Positions 17,879 through 26,714 are shown, counted from the stretch's first letter. The stretch is DNA of 64,000 nucleotides from Bacillus sp. ZZV12-4809 (GCF_009849585.1 NZ_VCRN01000004.1:1-64000); one strand, 5' to 3'. Notes: generated by a model not told the origin, from the letters alone. Numbers and translations: made by a program.

Positions 17879-18145
17879 TTGAGAAAATTGCTATCAGCCA
17901 TCATTACCCTATGCCTTTTAGCCTCACTGTCTTTTAGCCCGGCAGCTTCCGCAAAAACTGCCAAAATCAAAACATATAAAAATTGCACAGAGCTTAATAA
18001 AGACTATAAAGGAGGAGTAGCCCGGACAGCGGGCATTAAGAATAAAGGCGGCAAAACCAAATATAAACCATATGTATCCGCTAAACTCTATGATGCGAAC
18101 AAGTCAAAAGACAGGGACAAGGACAAAATTGCCTGTGAAAGATAA
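17879..18145 (+). CDS. secreted Excalibur-domain (calcium-binding) protein
   Basis: Small exported protein of 88 aa. A signal peptide (RKLLSAIITLCLLASLSFSPAASA) is followed by KTYKNCTELNKDYKGGV and a C-terminal DRDKDKIACE block. This is the Excalibur fold: a DxDxDxxxCE calcium loop with a partner Cys in NCTELN, probably disulphide-bonded outside the cell. TTG 17879 is the start because AGGAGG is 7 bases upstream; the in-frame ATG at 17834 has no site. It is divergent from the LPNTA gene. Homologues occur attached to nucleases (YncB-like), but here the domain stands alone, so it may bind the wall or act with another secreted enzyme. Confidence 0.85.
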   Translation: MRKLLSAIITLCLLASLSFSPAASAKTAKIKTYKNCTELNKDYKGGVARTAGIKNKGGKTKYKPYVSAKLYDANKSKDRDKDKIACER

Positions 18146-18152
18146 CTGAATC

Positions 18153-18184
18153 AAAAAAGGGAAGCAGCCATCTGCCTCCCTTTT
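18153..18184. terminator. bidirectional intrinsic terminator
   Basis: AAAAGGGA-GCAG-CCAT-CTGC-TCCCTTTT is a stem flanked by A and T runs on both sides. It serves the Excalibur gene (rightward) and the penicillin-binding protein gene ending at 18189 (leftward). Confidence 0.85.
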
Positions 18185-18188
18185 CTAT

Positions 18189-20201
18189 TTAAAATCGATC
18201 TTTATTTTTTTCAAAGACCTTCTTTACCTTTTCCACAACAACCTTTGATCCGCCTTTATCTTCAACGCCTTCTATCATCATTGCAATCAGCAGCTTAGGG
18301 GCCCCTGGATTGTAGGCAACAAACAAGCCGTTTTCCTGTCCTTTTTCCTCTGCACTTCTTTTCAGCTCGGCAGTTCCTGTTTTACCGGCAAGCGGATAAT
18401 CCTTCATATTCGCTGAGTGAGCTGTTCCGGAAGGTTCCTGAACCACTTTGGTAATAGCTGCTTCAACAGTATTGGCTGTTTCCTCACTGATAATATTTTC
18501 TTTCCACACCTGATTCTTTTCTTCTTCTCCCATTAATACTGGCTTTATAAGGGAGCCTTTATTTACAATCGGGGTATAGGCTGCTGCCAGATGCAGGATG
18601 CTCATCTCCACTTCTCCCTGTCCATAGCCTGAATCTGCCAGTTTGATTTCACTGTCCAGACCGCCAATCTGTGATGCCTCAATCGGGAATGGGAATGGAA
18701 TCTCCTCTTCAAAGCCAAATTTCTTTAAGCCTGCAGAGAATTTCTCTTTTCCAAGATCAAGTGCTTCTTTAGCGAAATAAATGTTATCTGAGTACATCAT
18801 TGCTTTTTCAAAATCAACAGGCCCGTTCGGGTCTTTAACACGCGTTACCTGATAGCTTCCCCATGATTTGCTCTTCTGCCATTTTAGGCCTTTCACTTTA
18901 ATGGTTTCATCAAGTGTCAGTGTTCCTTCAGCAAGACCAACTGCCCCTGTGATTGGCTTCATCACAGACCCGGGAGCATAAGTTTGCTTGAATCGGTTCA
19001 TGAGAGGCATATCTTTGTTCTCCTCAAGGGACTTCCATTCTTCTGCGGTAAAGCCCAGCGAAGCCTCATTCGGATCGAAGCTTGGACTGCTGACTAAAGC
19101 AAGCGTATCACCTGTTACCGGATTAATTGCTGCAGAAGTTCCAGGACTTCCCTTCAGTTCTTCATAAAGATGTTTTTGAAGAGTGATGTCAATCGTCAGC
19201 TCAATCGTTTCGCCATTTTTCACAGGTTTTTCTGCCAGTACAACTTCAGATCCATCTTTCTTTGTAATGCCAATTTTGACACCGTTTGTTCCCTTCAGCC
19301 GTTCTTCCAGGACTTGTTCTAATCCTCTTTTTCCAATGATATCAGTGGAGGAATATCCTTTTCCTTCGTTCTTCTTTAGTTCATCAGCTGTAATGGGGCC
19401 TACATAACCAACCAAATGAGCCGATGCCTCGCCGAATGGATAAACTCTTCCTTTAACATCCTGTTTCAAAACACCTTTTAAGGCAAACACTTTATCCAAT
19501 GTCGCCTTGTCATCCGGGGACACTTTTTTAATCGGTACAAAGTATCCGGGCTGTACCCAGGCTGCATTCAAGCTCTTGTTAATCTGTTCTTCCGAGATGC
19601 CCAAGGCAGATGAGAGACCCTTAATTGTCTGCTCCTTTTGGCCTTCCATTTGCTCAGGGACAACACCAATTTCATATAAAGTTCCGTTCAATGCCAGCGG
19701 GTCACCTGTGCGGTCCACAATATCCCCGCGCTGTGCCGGAACGGTGCTGTAGCTAATTTTATCCTCAGGTCCAAGCTCCGGGAAAATATACGTTGAATCC
19801 CATGCAACAAACCAGTTCTCCTCATCCTCTTTTTCTTCCTTCACAAGGTTTGCTTCATGAGTGAACTCAATTTCCCCTGCTGCGCTATCCATAGAAGCTG
19901 AAAATGGAAGAGCAGCCTTTTCTTCTTTCTTATATTCTTTTTCCATATCTGGTTTATATGTAATCTTCAACTTGCTAATCTCTAAATCTTTATATACCTT
20001 CTCATAGCGCTCCACAAAGTCCTTCTTGCTGATAGACTTCTTGGTGCTCTCTGATAAAAACCCATACATTTCATCGAACTCTTGCTTATTCCAATGCTCA
20101 ACGTATTGGGCAAAACGGTCTTGGGGCTTAACTTCTTTATTGCATCCGCTCAAACTTGCCAAGCATAGAATAGAAATAAGTAAAATCAACCATTTCTTCA
20201 T
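18189..20201 (-). CDS. pbpC: penicillin-binding protein, PBP3/MecA-like lipoprotein transpeptidase
   Basis: Class B penicillin-binding protein of 670 aa that cross-links peptidoglycan outside the membrane. The signal ends in a lipobox (LASLSGC), so it is probably lipid-anchored. A MecA_N NTF2-like domain (residues 25-150) is followed by a PBP dimer domain (GDIVDRTGDPLALNGT) and the transpeptidase domain. That domain has the catalytic motifs APGSVMKP (SxxK), YSDNIYF (SxN) and LAGKTGTAE (KTG). Length and domain order match B. subtilis PbpC (PBP3). GGAGGG precedes the ATG. The MecA-like N-domain does not by itself imply methicillin resistance. Confidence 0.9.
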   Translation of the reverse strand: MKKWLILLISILCLASLSGCNKEVKPQDRFAQYVEHWNKQEFDEMYGFLSESTKKSISKKDFVERYEKVYKDLEISKLKITYKPDMEKEYKKEEKAALPFSASMDSAAGEIEFTHEANLVKEEKEDEENWFVAWDSTYIFPELGPEDKISYSTVPAQRGDIVDRTGDPLALNGTLYEIGVVPEQMEGQKEQTIKGLSSALGISEEQINKSLNAAWVQPGYFVPIKKVSPDDKATLDKVFALKGVLKQDVKGRVYPFGEASAHLVGYVGPITADELKKNEGKGYSSTDIIGKRGLEQVLEERLKGTNGVKIGITKKDGSEVVLAEKPVKNGETIELTIDITLQKHLYEELKGSPGTSAAINPVTGDTLALVSSPSFDPNEASLGFTAEEWKSLEENKDMPLMNRFKQTYAPGSVMKPITGAVGLAEGTLTLDETIKVKGLKWQKSKSWGSYQVTRVKDPNGPVDFEKAMMYSDNIYFAKEALDLGKEKFSAGLKKFGFEEEIPFPFPIEASQIGGLDSEIKLADSGYGQGEVEMSILHLAAAYTPIVNKGSLIKPVLMGEEEKNQVWKENIISEETANTVEAAITKVVQEPSGTAHSANMKDYPLAGKTGTAELKRSAEEKGQENGLFVAYNPGAPKLLIAMMIEGVEDKGGSKVVVEKVKKVFEKNKDRF

Positions 20202-20844
20202 GGAAATCCCTCCTTCCTACATTTTACCATTTATAATGGGAGTGATTCCAATACTAAACCATTTACCTAAATGAAATTCAGAACCTAATGTTAAGTCTGT
20301 GATTAATTTCCAACAGACAGATTTATCTGTCTGTTGCTGTTATTCAGCCAGCATGTTTTAAAATATCAAAACCCCAAGAAGAAGATTCTCTTCACAGAGC
20401 TTTACGGAAATTTCTTATACTCTTTTTCTATTGAAGCTGCAAGCAATGTCAGTAGATCTATGGCCTTTTCTTTAGCTGCACTATTTTTCACTTTATCAGC
20501 GGGATTTGGATACGCCTTGCAGCCTGGAGCTGGGGTTTTTCCTGAAACAGGGCTATTATCGGAACCTCCGTGCTCTTTAGAATCTTCTCCTGGATCTTTA
20601 CCAGGGTCTACTGGGTCAAGGAGGACACCGCCACCAAGGAGGTTATAAGCTTACAGTCATTCAAACGTTCAAAGAAAAATATGGAAACTTTGATATCGCA
20701 GGATATCTTTGTGGGGAAAGAATAAGATGAATGGACGATTCTGTGGGATTATAATAAGTGAGAATAACAACGAGGCATTAAGCTAAGATCTAACCCCTAA
20801 ACTCAATTACTTCTACAAAACTAATCAGTCTCGATTTGCTCTTT
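20202..20844. other. gene-poor region with an inverted repeat and gene debris
   Basis: About 640 bases hold no convincing complete gene. AACAGACAGA-TTTA-TCTGTCTGTT (20312-20335) is a perfect 10-bp inverted repeat with no U tract on either strand. A start-less open frame on the minus strand lies at 20402-20650. A plus-strand frame around 20638-20730 encodes KLTVIQTFKEKYG and looks protein-like but also lacks a start. The rest shows nothing. Confidence 0.5.
20402..20650 (-). pseudogene. possible 3' gene remnant
   Basis: An open frame of about 82 codons on the minus strand without an ATG/GTG/TTG near its 5' end. The translation begins AYNLLGGG, passes a Pro/Gly/Asp-rich linker (VDPGKDPGEDSKEHGG) and ends in a plausible helix (KEKAIDLLTLLAASIEKEY) before the stop. 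The composition looks like the tail of a secreted protein with a linker. The opposite-strand frame over the same bases is Pro/Ser-rich and looks like its shadow. An internal GTG would leave only about 29 aa and has no ribosome site. I cannot name the parent gene. Confidence 0.3.
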
Positions 20845-21060
20845 TTACTGTATGGCAGCTGTTCTTTTGGACACTTTAAATAGATTGTTGAGGCATTCTT
20901 TCTTTATTCTTTCGTGGCAGATGAAGTCATGGCGGATTTCTTTTTCCAGCTTTGATACGATATCTTTTATATGCTTTTCTTTATTTTTTATTTTTTTATT
21001 TCTAAGATACGTATCAATCTTTTGTTCAAAATATTCTACTGTTCCAAATAAGGGTCTCAT
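20845..21060 (-). CDS. small charged hypothetical protein
   Basis: A 71-aa frame with ATG 21060 preceded by AGAGGTGA at 8 bases, a good ribosome site. The product is Lys/Glu/Arg-rich and predicted helical, with a KNKKIKNKEKH-like basic segment and KLEKEIRHDF. It has no signal peptide or TM segment. I do not recognise the family. Upstream (21128-21189) is a structured inverted repeat, and further up a perfect palindrome at 21313-21336 that could be an operator for it. No clear terminator follows. Coding status rests on the ribosome site and composition only. Confidence 0.5.
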   Translation of the reverse strand: MRPLFGTVEYFEQKIDTYLRNKKIKNKEKHIKDIVSKLEKEIRHDFICHERIKKECLNNLFKVSKRTAAIQ

Positions 21061-21396
21061 AGATGCTCACCTCTTTCTTTGAATTTGTCTCTCATTAAAA
21101 CCAATTCCCTTTAGAGCGGCTATTAAACCAGGAAAATTTCTACGCTAAACTTTTTTAAGTTTCGACATGGAATTCAGAAATTTCCCAGGAAAAGATTTTT
21201 TTCTGCAAGAATTTACAATAATATATAAATAACTCCTCTTCAGGATGTTGATTATTACATGTTCCCATTTACTTAAAAAGCGCTTCCTTTTAGGTGATTT
21301 TATAGTAGAAACTTTCAATCAAACGTTTGATTGAAATGCACCTGCCAGATGCTTAAGTGTAAAGCTACCCTATTAAGGGAACGGCTTTTAATTCCC
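21061..21396. other. intergenic region with two palindromic elements
   Basis: No gene is seen in these 336 bases. They contain an imperfect 14-bp inverted repeat (CCAGGAAAATTTCT at 21128-21141 with AGAAATTTCCCAGG at 21176-21189) enclosing AAACTT-TTTT-AAGTTT. An AAAGCGCTT box lies near 21275. The perfect 24-bp palindrome at 21313-21336 is listed separately. Which gene they serve is unclear. Confidence 0.5.
21313..21336. promoter_or_regulatory. perfect 24-bp palindrome, candidate operator
   Basis: TTTCAATCAAAC followed directly by its reverse complement, with a CG centre. As RNA it would be a hairpin with a 4-base loop, but no U run follows on either strand, so it is not a normal terminator. 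CG-centred palindromes of this size are typical sites of LacI- or TetR-type repressors. No such gene is adjacent; the nearest regulator is the small HTH protein at 21397. Confidence 0.55.
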
Positions 21397-21639
21397 CTAT
21401 GCATTCCTAACCTTCAGGAAATAACCTTTTTCCACTCGATTATAGGCAACACTGTTAACTAGCGTATGGTATTTATATTTTGAGTAATAGATATTTATTT
21501 CCTTCAAATCTCTAAGTATAGTTTTTTCACTTACATCAAAACGTTCTGCTGCTTCTTTCTTTTTTATTATTTCCCCGCTATTCAACATTTCAAAAAGAGA
21601 CAAAACACGTATTGTTTTTGCACTTGCTTGTTTAATCAC
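21397..21639 (-). CDS. small HTH (DeoR/HTH_11-type) DNA-binding protein
   Basis: Protein of about 80 aa made almost entirely of a helix-turn-helix domain: RVLSLFEMLNSGEIIKKKEAA leads into RFDVSEKTILRDLKEI, the recognition helix typical of HTH_11 / WYL-regulator N-termini. The rest is a short beta tail (YNRVEKGYFLKV). Full-length relatives carry a sensor (WYL) domain of about 200 aa that is absent here. So this is either a stand-alone DNA-binding protein or a truncated regulator. GTG 21639 is chosen because AAGGGAG is 8 bases upstream; TTG/ATG at 21660/21657 lack a site. A possible target is the palindrome just downstream. Confidence 0.65.
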   Translation of the reverse strand: MIKQASAKTIRVLSLFEMLNSGEIIKKKEAAERFDVSEKTILRDLKEINIYYSKYKYHTLVNSVAYNRVEKGYFLKVRNA

Positions 21640-21805
21640 CTCTTTTACTCCCTTCATCAATCATAGGAAAATAATAACATAAACATAGTTCTTTTGTTAT
21701 ATAATTAACCCTGTATTTGTCTTTTAAACCTTACTAATTTGTAAATCCTTTAACTACAGAAACCTTCTAAAGGACAAAGTACCATTAAGGACTGGCGATT
21801 ATAGT

Positions 21806-21838
21806 TAAAAACCTTGCTGCAATAACAGCAAGGTTTCA
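21806..21838 (-). terminator. intrinsic terminator of the sugar-uptake operon
   Basis: The minus strand reads AAACCTTGCTG-TTATTG-CAGCAAGGTTTTT, about 30 bases after the DUF4127 stop. It closes the leftward operon that starts at 31383. Confidence 0.85.
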
Positions 21839-21868
21839 TTATATTTATAGGAGCTTCGCATGTTGCCA

Positions 21869-23521
21869 TTATTTAGGATTTAAATCCGGCTCCAATTCTG
21901 CTTCAAAAATCCTCGGCCAAGGAAGCTTAACATGAACACTTTCTAAAGAATCGATCGTCCTATAAAAATTCTTGTTCCCTCTTTTTCCAATATAAACGTG
22001 TCTTCCATCGAAATGCTGGAACCATTTTTGTGTTTCCAAGGTTAATTGATCATGAACAAATTGATTAACTAAGTCGTAATCTTCACCTAATTCCCATTCA
22101 CTTGCGCCGATATCGGAAATATATGCCCTTGCTGCAGGGTGAACAATATTTTTATAGCTGTGATCCTTAGCGAATCGATGCAGAAGGAATTCATAATGTG
22201 CTTCTGCAGTGTCTTCATAAAGTGGTACACCAAACCCTGAGGTCTGTTCAAGGAATGCAGTACGGGCAGCGGCATGACCGATGGTAATGCCAATTGTATT
22301 GCCGGCAGTGTTCCAGCCGCTGTAGGCAAGAATTTTAGTTAGATCAACTTTCTCTGTCAGATGGGTAATAAGCTGAGCATCTGCCCGATTAACCTCAATA
22401 ACATCTCCGATTGCAACCTGCTTTCCGGTGTTAATAAGTTCATTCGTTCTGTTTACCAATTTTTCAACATCTTCAATTCTCTTATTTTTGTCACTTGAAG
22501 GAGTATTTAATAACAGGTGGATGTCTGCTTCCTTTTCATCTTCTGCAATTCTTCCCCCTGAAGCAGTAATATGCTTGATTACATTGTAGTCAAAGGTTGT
22601 GTCTTCAAATGGTGCAATCCAGTCCTTTCCGTGAATGCCGCCGTACTCAATATAAAATGTTGGCTCTGTATTAAATAGCTGCGCTACAAATCTGGCTACT
22701 AATACAACATCAACTTCATCGGCACCAGGGAATACGGAAACTTGATCTTCCAACCCATACTCTGTTACCTTTTCAACAAGAATCTCTCTTTCGGCGCGAT
22801 GAAGGCCATGAGGAGCAGCATCATCCTGGGCCAGAATCAAATAATCAATTGAACCGCTGTTAACCCAATCAATTAATAGTTTATTAATTGAGTGATTTCT
22901 TGCTCTCGCATTTAGATAATCCTGCAGCACAGGTTCCGGTATTTCGGATTCTAATTTCTCTAATTCAGCTCGATATTCTTCCATTCCCAGGTTAATGACT
23001 TGATCATATAAGATTGCCCAGCTTCTGATTTGATCGTAGTATTTCAAGTATTCATCGCTAATGGCTGTTACGGCAAGCCGCTGAATGGTGTCATAAACAT
23101 ATACGGGCTTTTCAGGATAAAGCTCTTTAAGTTTTTTAATTACTTGTATGTCAGAGAGTGCATCCTCCTCGGATTTCACTCCAGTACGGGAAGCAATTAA
23201 TCCCCCATACGCCAGCATACTGGCTGAAATCACAAACCCATCTGCCTCTTCAGCATTGTCCAATAGCCACTTGCTGATTTCTTCACCGTTTCCGGGTTCC
23301 GTGTAAAACCCGATCATATCTTTTGGCGGTGTTATGACTTCAACACCCGCTGTTTTTCCAACTTGCTGCGGAAAATAAAGATTAGCCGGGCGGTCATCCA
23401 ATGGAACCAGTAGAATCTTAGCTAATCCAGCCTTCTTTTCTGCAGCCTCCATTTCACCTAGATTCCCAAATAACAGCAGGATAGCCATACATGCTGACAG
23501 CAAAGTTTTCCATCTACTCAC
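21869..23521 (-). CDS. secreted DUF4127 family protein
   Basis: Exported protein of 550 aa with a signal peptide (LLSACMAILLLFGNLGEMEAA) and the DUF4127 signature near the N-terminus (VPLDDRPANLYFP), then GFVISASMLAYGGLIASR and LILAQDDAAPHG. The family has no established activity that I can state with confidence; conserved Asp/Arg/His blocks suggest an enzyme acting on a small molecule or glycan outside the membrane. GTG 23521 has GAGGAGG upstream. It is the last gene of the operon with the sugar ABC importer and FAD oxidoreductase, 53 bases after the latter, and is followed by the operon terminator. A role in releasing or modifying the imported sugar is inference. Confidence 0.8.
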   Translation of the reverse strand: MSRWKTLLSACMAILLLFGNLGEMEAAEKKAGLAKILLVPLDDRPANLYFPQQVGKTAGVEVITPPKDMIGFYTEPGNGEEISKWLLDNAEEADGFVISASMLAYGGLIASRTGVKSEEDALSDIQVIKKLKELYPEKPVYVYDTIQRLAVTAISDEYLKYYDQIRSWAILYDQVINLGMEEYRAELEKLESEIPEPVLQDYLNARARNHSINKLLIDWVNSGSIDYLILAQDDAAPHGLHRAEREILVEKVTEYGLEDQVSVFPGADEVDVVLVARFVAQLFNTEPTFYIEYGGIHGKDWIAPFEDTTFDYNVIKHITASGGRIAEDEKEADIHLLLNTPSSDKNKRIEDVEKLVNRTNELINTGKQVAIGDVIEVNRADAQLITHLTEKVDLTKILAYSGWNTAGNTIGITIGHAAARTAFLEQTSGFGVPLYEDTAEAHYEFLLHRFAKDHSYKNIVHPAARAYISDIGASEWELGEDYDLVNQFVHDQLTLETQKWFQHFDGRHVYIGKRGNKNFYRTIDSLESVHVKLPWPRIFEAELEPDLNPK

Positions 23522-23574
23522 GCATTCTCCTCCTCGTATAATCCAATAACATTATTTCTGGATGTGCCTCTTGA

Positions 23575-24918
23575 TTACTGTAAAACTGCACCACTCTCTA
23601 CTAATTTTTTGCGCAGCACGCCGGCATCAAGTTCTCTTGGAGCGATGCCTTTAGCCAATGATATAGCTGCTGCCGTACCCGCTGCCTGACCTGTTGCCAT
23701 ACAGCTTGGTGTGAGCCGGGTCGTAGCGAGTGCTTCATGGGTGGTGGAAATACATCTCCCTGCTACAAGCAAGTTGTCAACCCCTTTAGGAATAAGACAT
23801 CTATAAGGAATTCCGTAGCTTCCATCCCCTTCAATATCATTTGCCTTAACGCCTTTCCCTGTCGGATCATGAATGTCTATTGGGTAGCCGCTTAAAGCGA
23901 TCGTATCGTCATATTTCCTCCCTGCAATTACATCTTCAATGGTTAAGGAGTACTCTCCGGATATTCTCCTCGTTTCCCGAATACCAATCTGGGAACCAAC
24001 CGCAGATATGGAGGCTTTCTCAAAACCAGGAATAGTTGTCTGCAGAAATTCTGCCATCATCATGACTTGTTTTCTTCCTTCTCTTTCACCCTTTGTTAAA
24101 TCAAACACGTCTGTGCCATCGAGACCTTGGACCCTTGTACAGTTAACCAGGACCTCGTCTTCTTCAGGCCCAATAAAAAATAGCACTTGATCACGATTAA
24201 TAGGAACTCCTGAAGCGTTCCATTCTTTGTAGAAGCCTTGTACACCCGTCAGAGGAAGATCATCTAATTCATTAATAGGCGTCTTCTTATAAAAATTTTC
24301 AGGATTCCTTTTCATGGCTTCTTTTACTTTCGAGACATCGACACCCCTCATACGGAATTTCATTGTAAGCGGCTGGGTTTTTTGATCATTTTCTCTTCCC
24401 TTTAAGCAGGGGGCGCCTGATAGGTATGCGATGTCAGCATCTCCGGTTGTATCAATAAATTGCTTGGCCCTAACTCGTATTGGACCCGATTTGGTTACCA
24501 GGCGGATGCTTTTAATCGTACCTCCATCCACTTCAACTGAATCTGCAAAACTATGAACAAGAACTTCCACTCCGGCTTCTTCAAGCATTTCTAATGCAAG
24601 AAGTTTATATTTCTCTGGATGGTATGGAGTGACAGTATTGGTGAAACCAACTGTATCCCGTAAATGCCCCGGAGAACCATCAATAGCCATGAGCCTTTCC
24701 ACAATCTCCTGAGCAATCCCCTTAATAACCTGTCGTCCCGTTTCGGTATGAAAAGTCATCCATGGATAGACAAGTGCCACAGTCGACATGCCACCCAGAA
24801 AACCATACCTTTCAATAAGAAGTATCCTTGCTCCTTCTCTCCCGGCCGCAATGGCTGCATTAATTCCGGCGGGTCCCCCTCCTGCAATCACTACATCAAA
24901 CTCCAGCTCATTTTTCAA
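23575..24918 (-). CDS. FAD-dependent oxidoreductase (FAD_oxidored family)
   Basis: Flavoprotein of about 447 aa. The N-terminal dinucleotide fold has VVIAGGGPAGINAAIAAGREG (GxGxxG at about residues 12-17) and LLIERYGFLGGMST. A second FAD motif, DTTGDADIAYLSGAPC, is near residue 165, and LLVAGRCISTTHEAL..RLTPSCMATGQAAG is at the C-terminus. This is the PF12831-type family often found beside carbohydrate genes. It has no signal peptide, so it acts in the cytoplasm. AAGGGA favours TTG 24918; GTG 24927 is only two bases from that site. It sits between the MalG-like permease and the DUF4127 gene. Oxidation of an imported sugar or derivative is plausible but unproven. Confidence 0.85.
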   Translation of the reverse strand: MKNELEFDVVIAGGGPAGINAAIAAGREGARILLIERYGFLGGMSTVALVYPWMTFHTETGRQVIKGIAQEIVERLMAIDGSPGHLRDTVGFTNTVTPYHPEKYKLLALEMLEEAGVEVLVHSFADSVEVDGGTIKSIRLVTKSGPIRVRAKQFIDTTGDADIAYLSGAPCLKGRENDQKTQPLTMKFRMRGVDVSKVKEAMKRNPENFYKKTPINELDDLPLTGVQGFYKEWNASGVPINRDQVLFFIGPEEDEVLVNCTRVQGLDGTDVFDLTKGEREGRKQVMMMAEFLQTTIPGFEKASISAVGSQIGIRETRRISGEYSLTIEDVIAGRKYDDTIALSGYPIDIHDPTGKGVKANDIEGDGSYGIPYRCLIPKGVDNLLVAGRCISTTHEALATTRLTPSCMATGQAAGTAAAISLAKGIAPRELDAGVLRKKLVESGAVLQ

Positions 24919-24952
24919 AACGATCACGTCCCTTCAACAATCTATCAGTCTA

Positions 24953-25789
24953 TTATTTTCCTCCTGTCATGCTCACACCTTCAATAAACTGCTTTTGAGC
25001 AAAGAAGAAGATAATTAATAATGGAACTGTTGCCATAACAGAGGCACTCATTAACAGTTCCCACTGTGTCCCCACCTCATCTGTAAATAAGGCTAATGCA
25101 AGCGGAAGCGTCATGAGCTCTTTCGAATTAATATAAATCAATGGTTCATAGAATTCATTCCAGCTTGTTAAGAAAGTAAATATGGTCAAGGTAGCAATCG
25201 CCGGTTTGGCAAGAGGAAGCATAATGCTCCAATAGATTCGGAAATAGGAGCACCCATCCAGCTTTGCAGCTTCTTCAAGCTCTTTCGGTACAAGGAGGAA
25301 GAATTGCCTCATGACAAATACCCCAAAGACTCCCGCTGGACCTAAGATTGGTATCCCTATCAGGGGGATATGAGTATCTATCAATCCCAAATCTCTCATT
25401 AATAGAAATAACGGGATCGTAATGACCTCGACAGGAATCATCATCGTGCTTAATAAGCATAGAAATAGAATGGAGCTTCCGCGAAAAGATAGCTTTGCAA
25501 ACGCATAGCCGGCTAATGACCCAAAGAAAATGGTGCCAATCGTGACCAATACAGCAATATAAATACTATTGAAATAAAATAGGTGAAACGGAGTTTTCTC
25601 CAGTACATCCAAATAGTTCTGCCAGCGGAAGGGATCGGGTATCCACTGGAAAGTAAAAATCTTGGTCGAGTCTTTAAATGATGTATTTATCATCCATAAG
25701 AATGGCACGATCATAATGAGAGATACGAGGGTCAGTACTCCATAAAATATAACTTTTGTTCCAAAACTCTTCTTTCTTCTATTGTTCAT
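24953..25789 (-). CDS. sugar ABC transporter permease (MalG/LacG type)
   Basis: Inner-membrane permease of 278 aa with about six TM segments. The EAA loop reads ELEEAAKLDGCSYFRIYWS (about residues 175-195), the contact site for the ATPase. It pairs with the MalF-type permease whose gene overlaps it by 11 bases. GxxAF-type family features and the RQFFLLVPKELEEAA block match the CUT1 class importing oligosaccharides or glycosides. No ATPase gene is in the cluster, so a shared MsmX-type ATPase elsewhere must power it (known for many Bacillus CUT1 systems). Confidence 0.93.
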   Translation of the reverse strand: MNNRRKKSFGTKVIFYGVLTLVSLIMIVPFLWMINTSFKDSTKIFTFQWIPDPFRWQNYLDVLEKTPFHLFYFNSIYIAVLVTIGTIFFGSLAGYAFAKLSFRGSSILFLCLLSTMMIPVEVITIPLFLLMRDLGLIDTHIPLIGIPILGPAGVFGVFVMRQFFLLVPKELEEAAKLDGCSYFRIYWSIMLPLAKPAIATLTIFTFLTSWNEFYEPLIYINSKELMTLPLALALFTDEVGTQWELLMSASVMATVPLLIIFFFAQKQFIEGVSMTGGK

Positions 25790-26714
25790 GGAAGACCCAC
25801 CTCTTTCTTAACACCCACTGAGCCAGGGTGAACACTAAAATGATTATAAATAGAATAATCGCAATGGCCGAAGCGTATCCGAAATCAAATAACTTAAGGG
25901 CTGTTTCCCAAATATAATAAACAAGAACCTTTGTATGATTCCCAGGCCCGCCCCCGGTCATGACATAAATCTGCCCAAACACCTTCATGGATCCAATCAC
26001 TGTTAAGATAAGTGTTAAAAATACAGTTGGTGTTATCATTGGCAGCGTGACATACCAGAACTGTTTGCTTTTGTTGGCACCATCCAAATAAGAAGCTTCA
26101 TAAAGTGTACGGGGCACTTGCTGTAAAGCGGCAAGGAAAAGTACCATATTCAAACCGACATTTTTCATGGCACTGACTACAATAACTGCCGCCATGGCAA
26201 GCTTCGGATCATACAGCCATGCCGGTCCCTCAATGCTGAACACACGGAGGATTTGATTAATGAACCCTTCATCGGTTGCGAACATATACTTCCAGATAAT
26301 GGACCATACTACAATCGATGTCATGACTGGAATAAAGATGGCTGTCCGGAAAATCCCCATGCCGGGCAGGTTTCGGTGCAGAAGCAAAGCCAGCATAAGG
26401 GCCAAGATAATATTAACTGGCACCAAGCCGACTGAAAATATGAGCGTGTTCTTCAATACTGTCCCGAACTCAGGGTCTGAAGTTAAACGCTGGTAATTTT
26501 CCAATCCAATAAAGTTAGGATCGCCAAGCAGCTGCCAGTCTGTGAGACTCATATAAAAGGAGTATAGCAGCGGGCCTAGCATAACCACCAAGAAACCCAA
26601 CACCATTGGACTCACAAACAAATAGCCGTAAAAGGCTTCACTTCCTATGAACTTTTTCCTGCGTCTTTTCTTTTCCAAAGAGAGTTGCGCAGAAGTATTC
26701 AAGTTTGCTTCCAT
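25779..26714 (-). CDS. sugar ABC transporter permease (MalF/LacF type)
   Basis: Inner-membrane permease of 311 aa with six predicted TM helices after a basic N-terminus (KKRRRKKFIG). The EAA motif is LYEASYLDGANKSKQFWYVTLP-like at about residues 210-230. It forms a heterodimer with the next gene product, a CUT1 importer channel. Ribosome site AGGGGGGAG lies close to ATG 26714. It is 11 bases after the TIM-barrel gene. Substrate is unknown but is expected to be a di- or oligosaccharide, given the family and the paired binding protein. Confidence 0.93.
   Translation of the reverse strand: MEANLNTSAQLSLEKKRRRKKFIGSEAFYGYLFVSPMVLGFLVVMLGPLLYSFYMSLTDWQLLGDPNFIGLENYQRLTSDPEFGTVLKNTLIFSVGLVPVNIILALMLALLLHRNLPGMGIFRTAIFIPVMTSIVVWSIIWKYMFATDEGFINQILRVFSIEGPAWLYDPKLAMAAVIVVSAMKNVGLNMVLFLAALQQVPRTLYEASYLDGANKSKQFWYVTLPMITPTVFLTLILTVIGSMKVFGQIYVMTGGGPGNHTKVLVYYIWETALKLFDFGYASAIAIILFIIILVFTLAQWVLRKRWVFHEQ

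Noticed and set aside
20202-20340. BlaI/MecI operator upstream of the MecA-like PBP gene
   Set aside because: The TACA-N2-TGTA core is absent; the AACAGACAGA inverted repeat is a different sequence, and no blaR/mecR genes are nearby.
20334-20648. 104-aa plus-strand frame
   Set aside because: Pro/Ser/Arg-rich C-terminus looks like a shadow of the minus-strand frame at 20402-20650, and no ribosome site precedes the ATG.
21270-21290. AAAGCGCTT box as a CcpA cre site
   Set aside because: Flanking bases do not match the outer TG/CA positions of the cre consensus, and no regulated promoter is evident.
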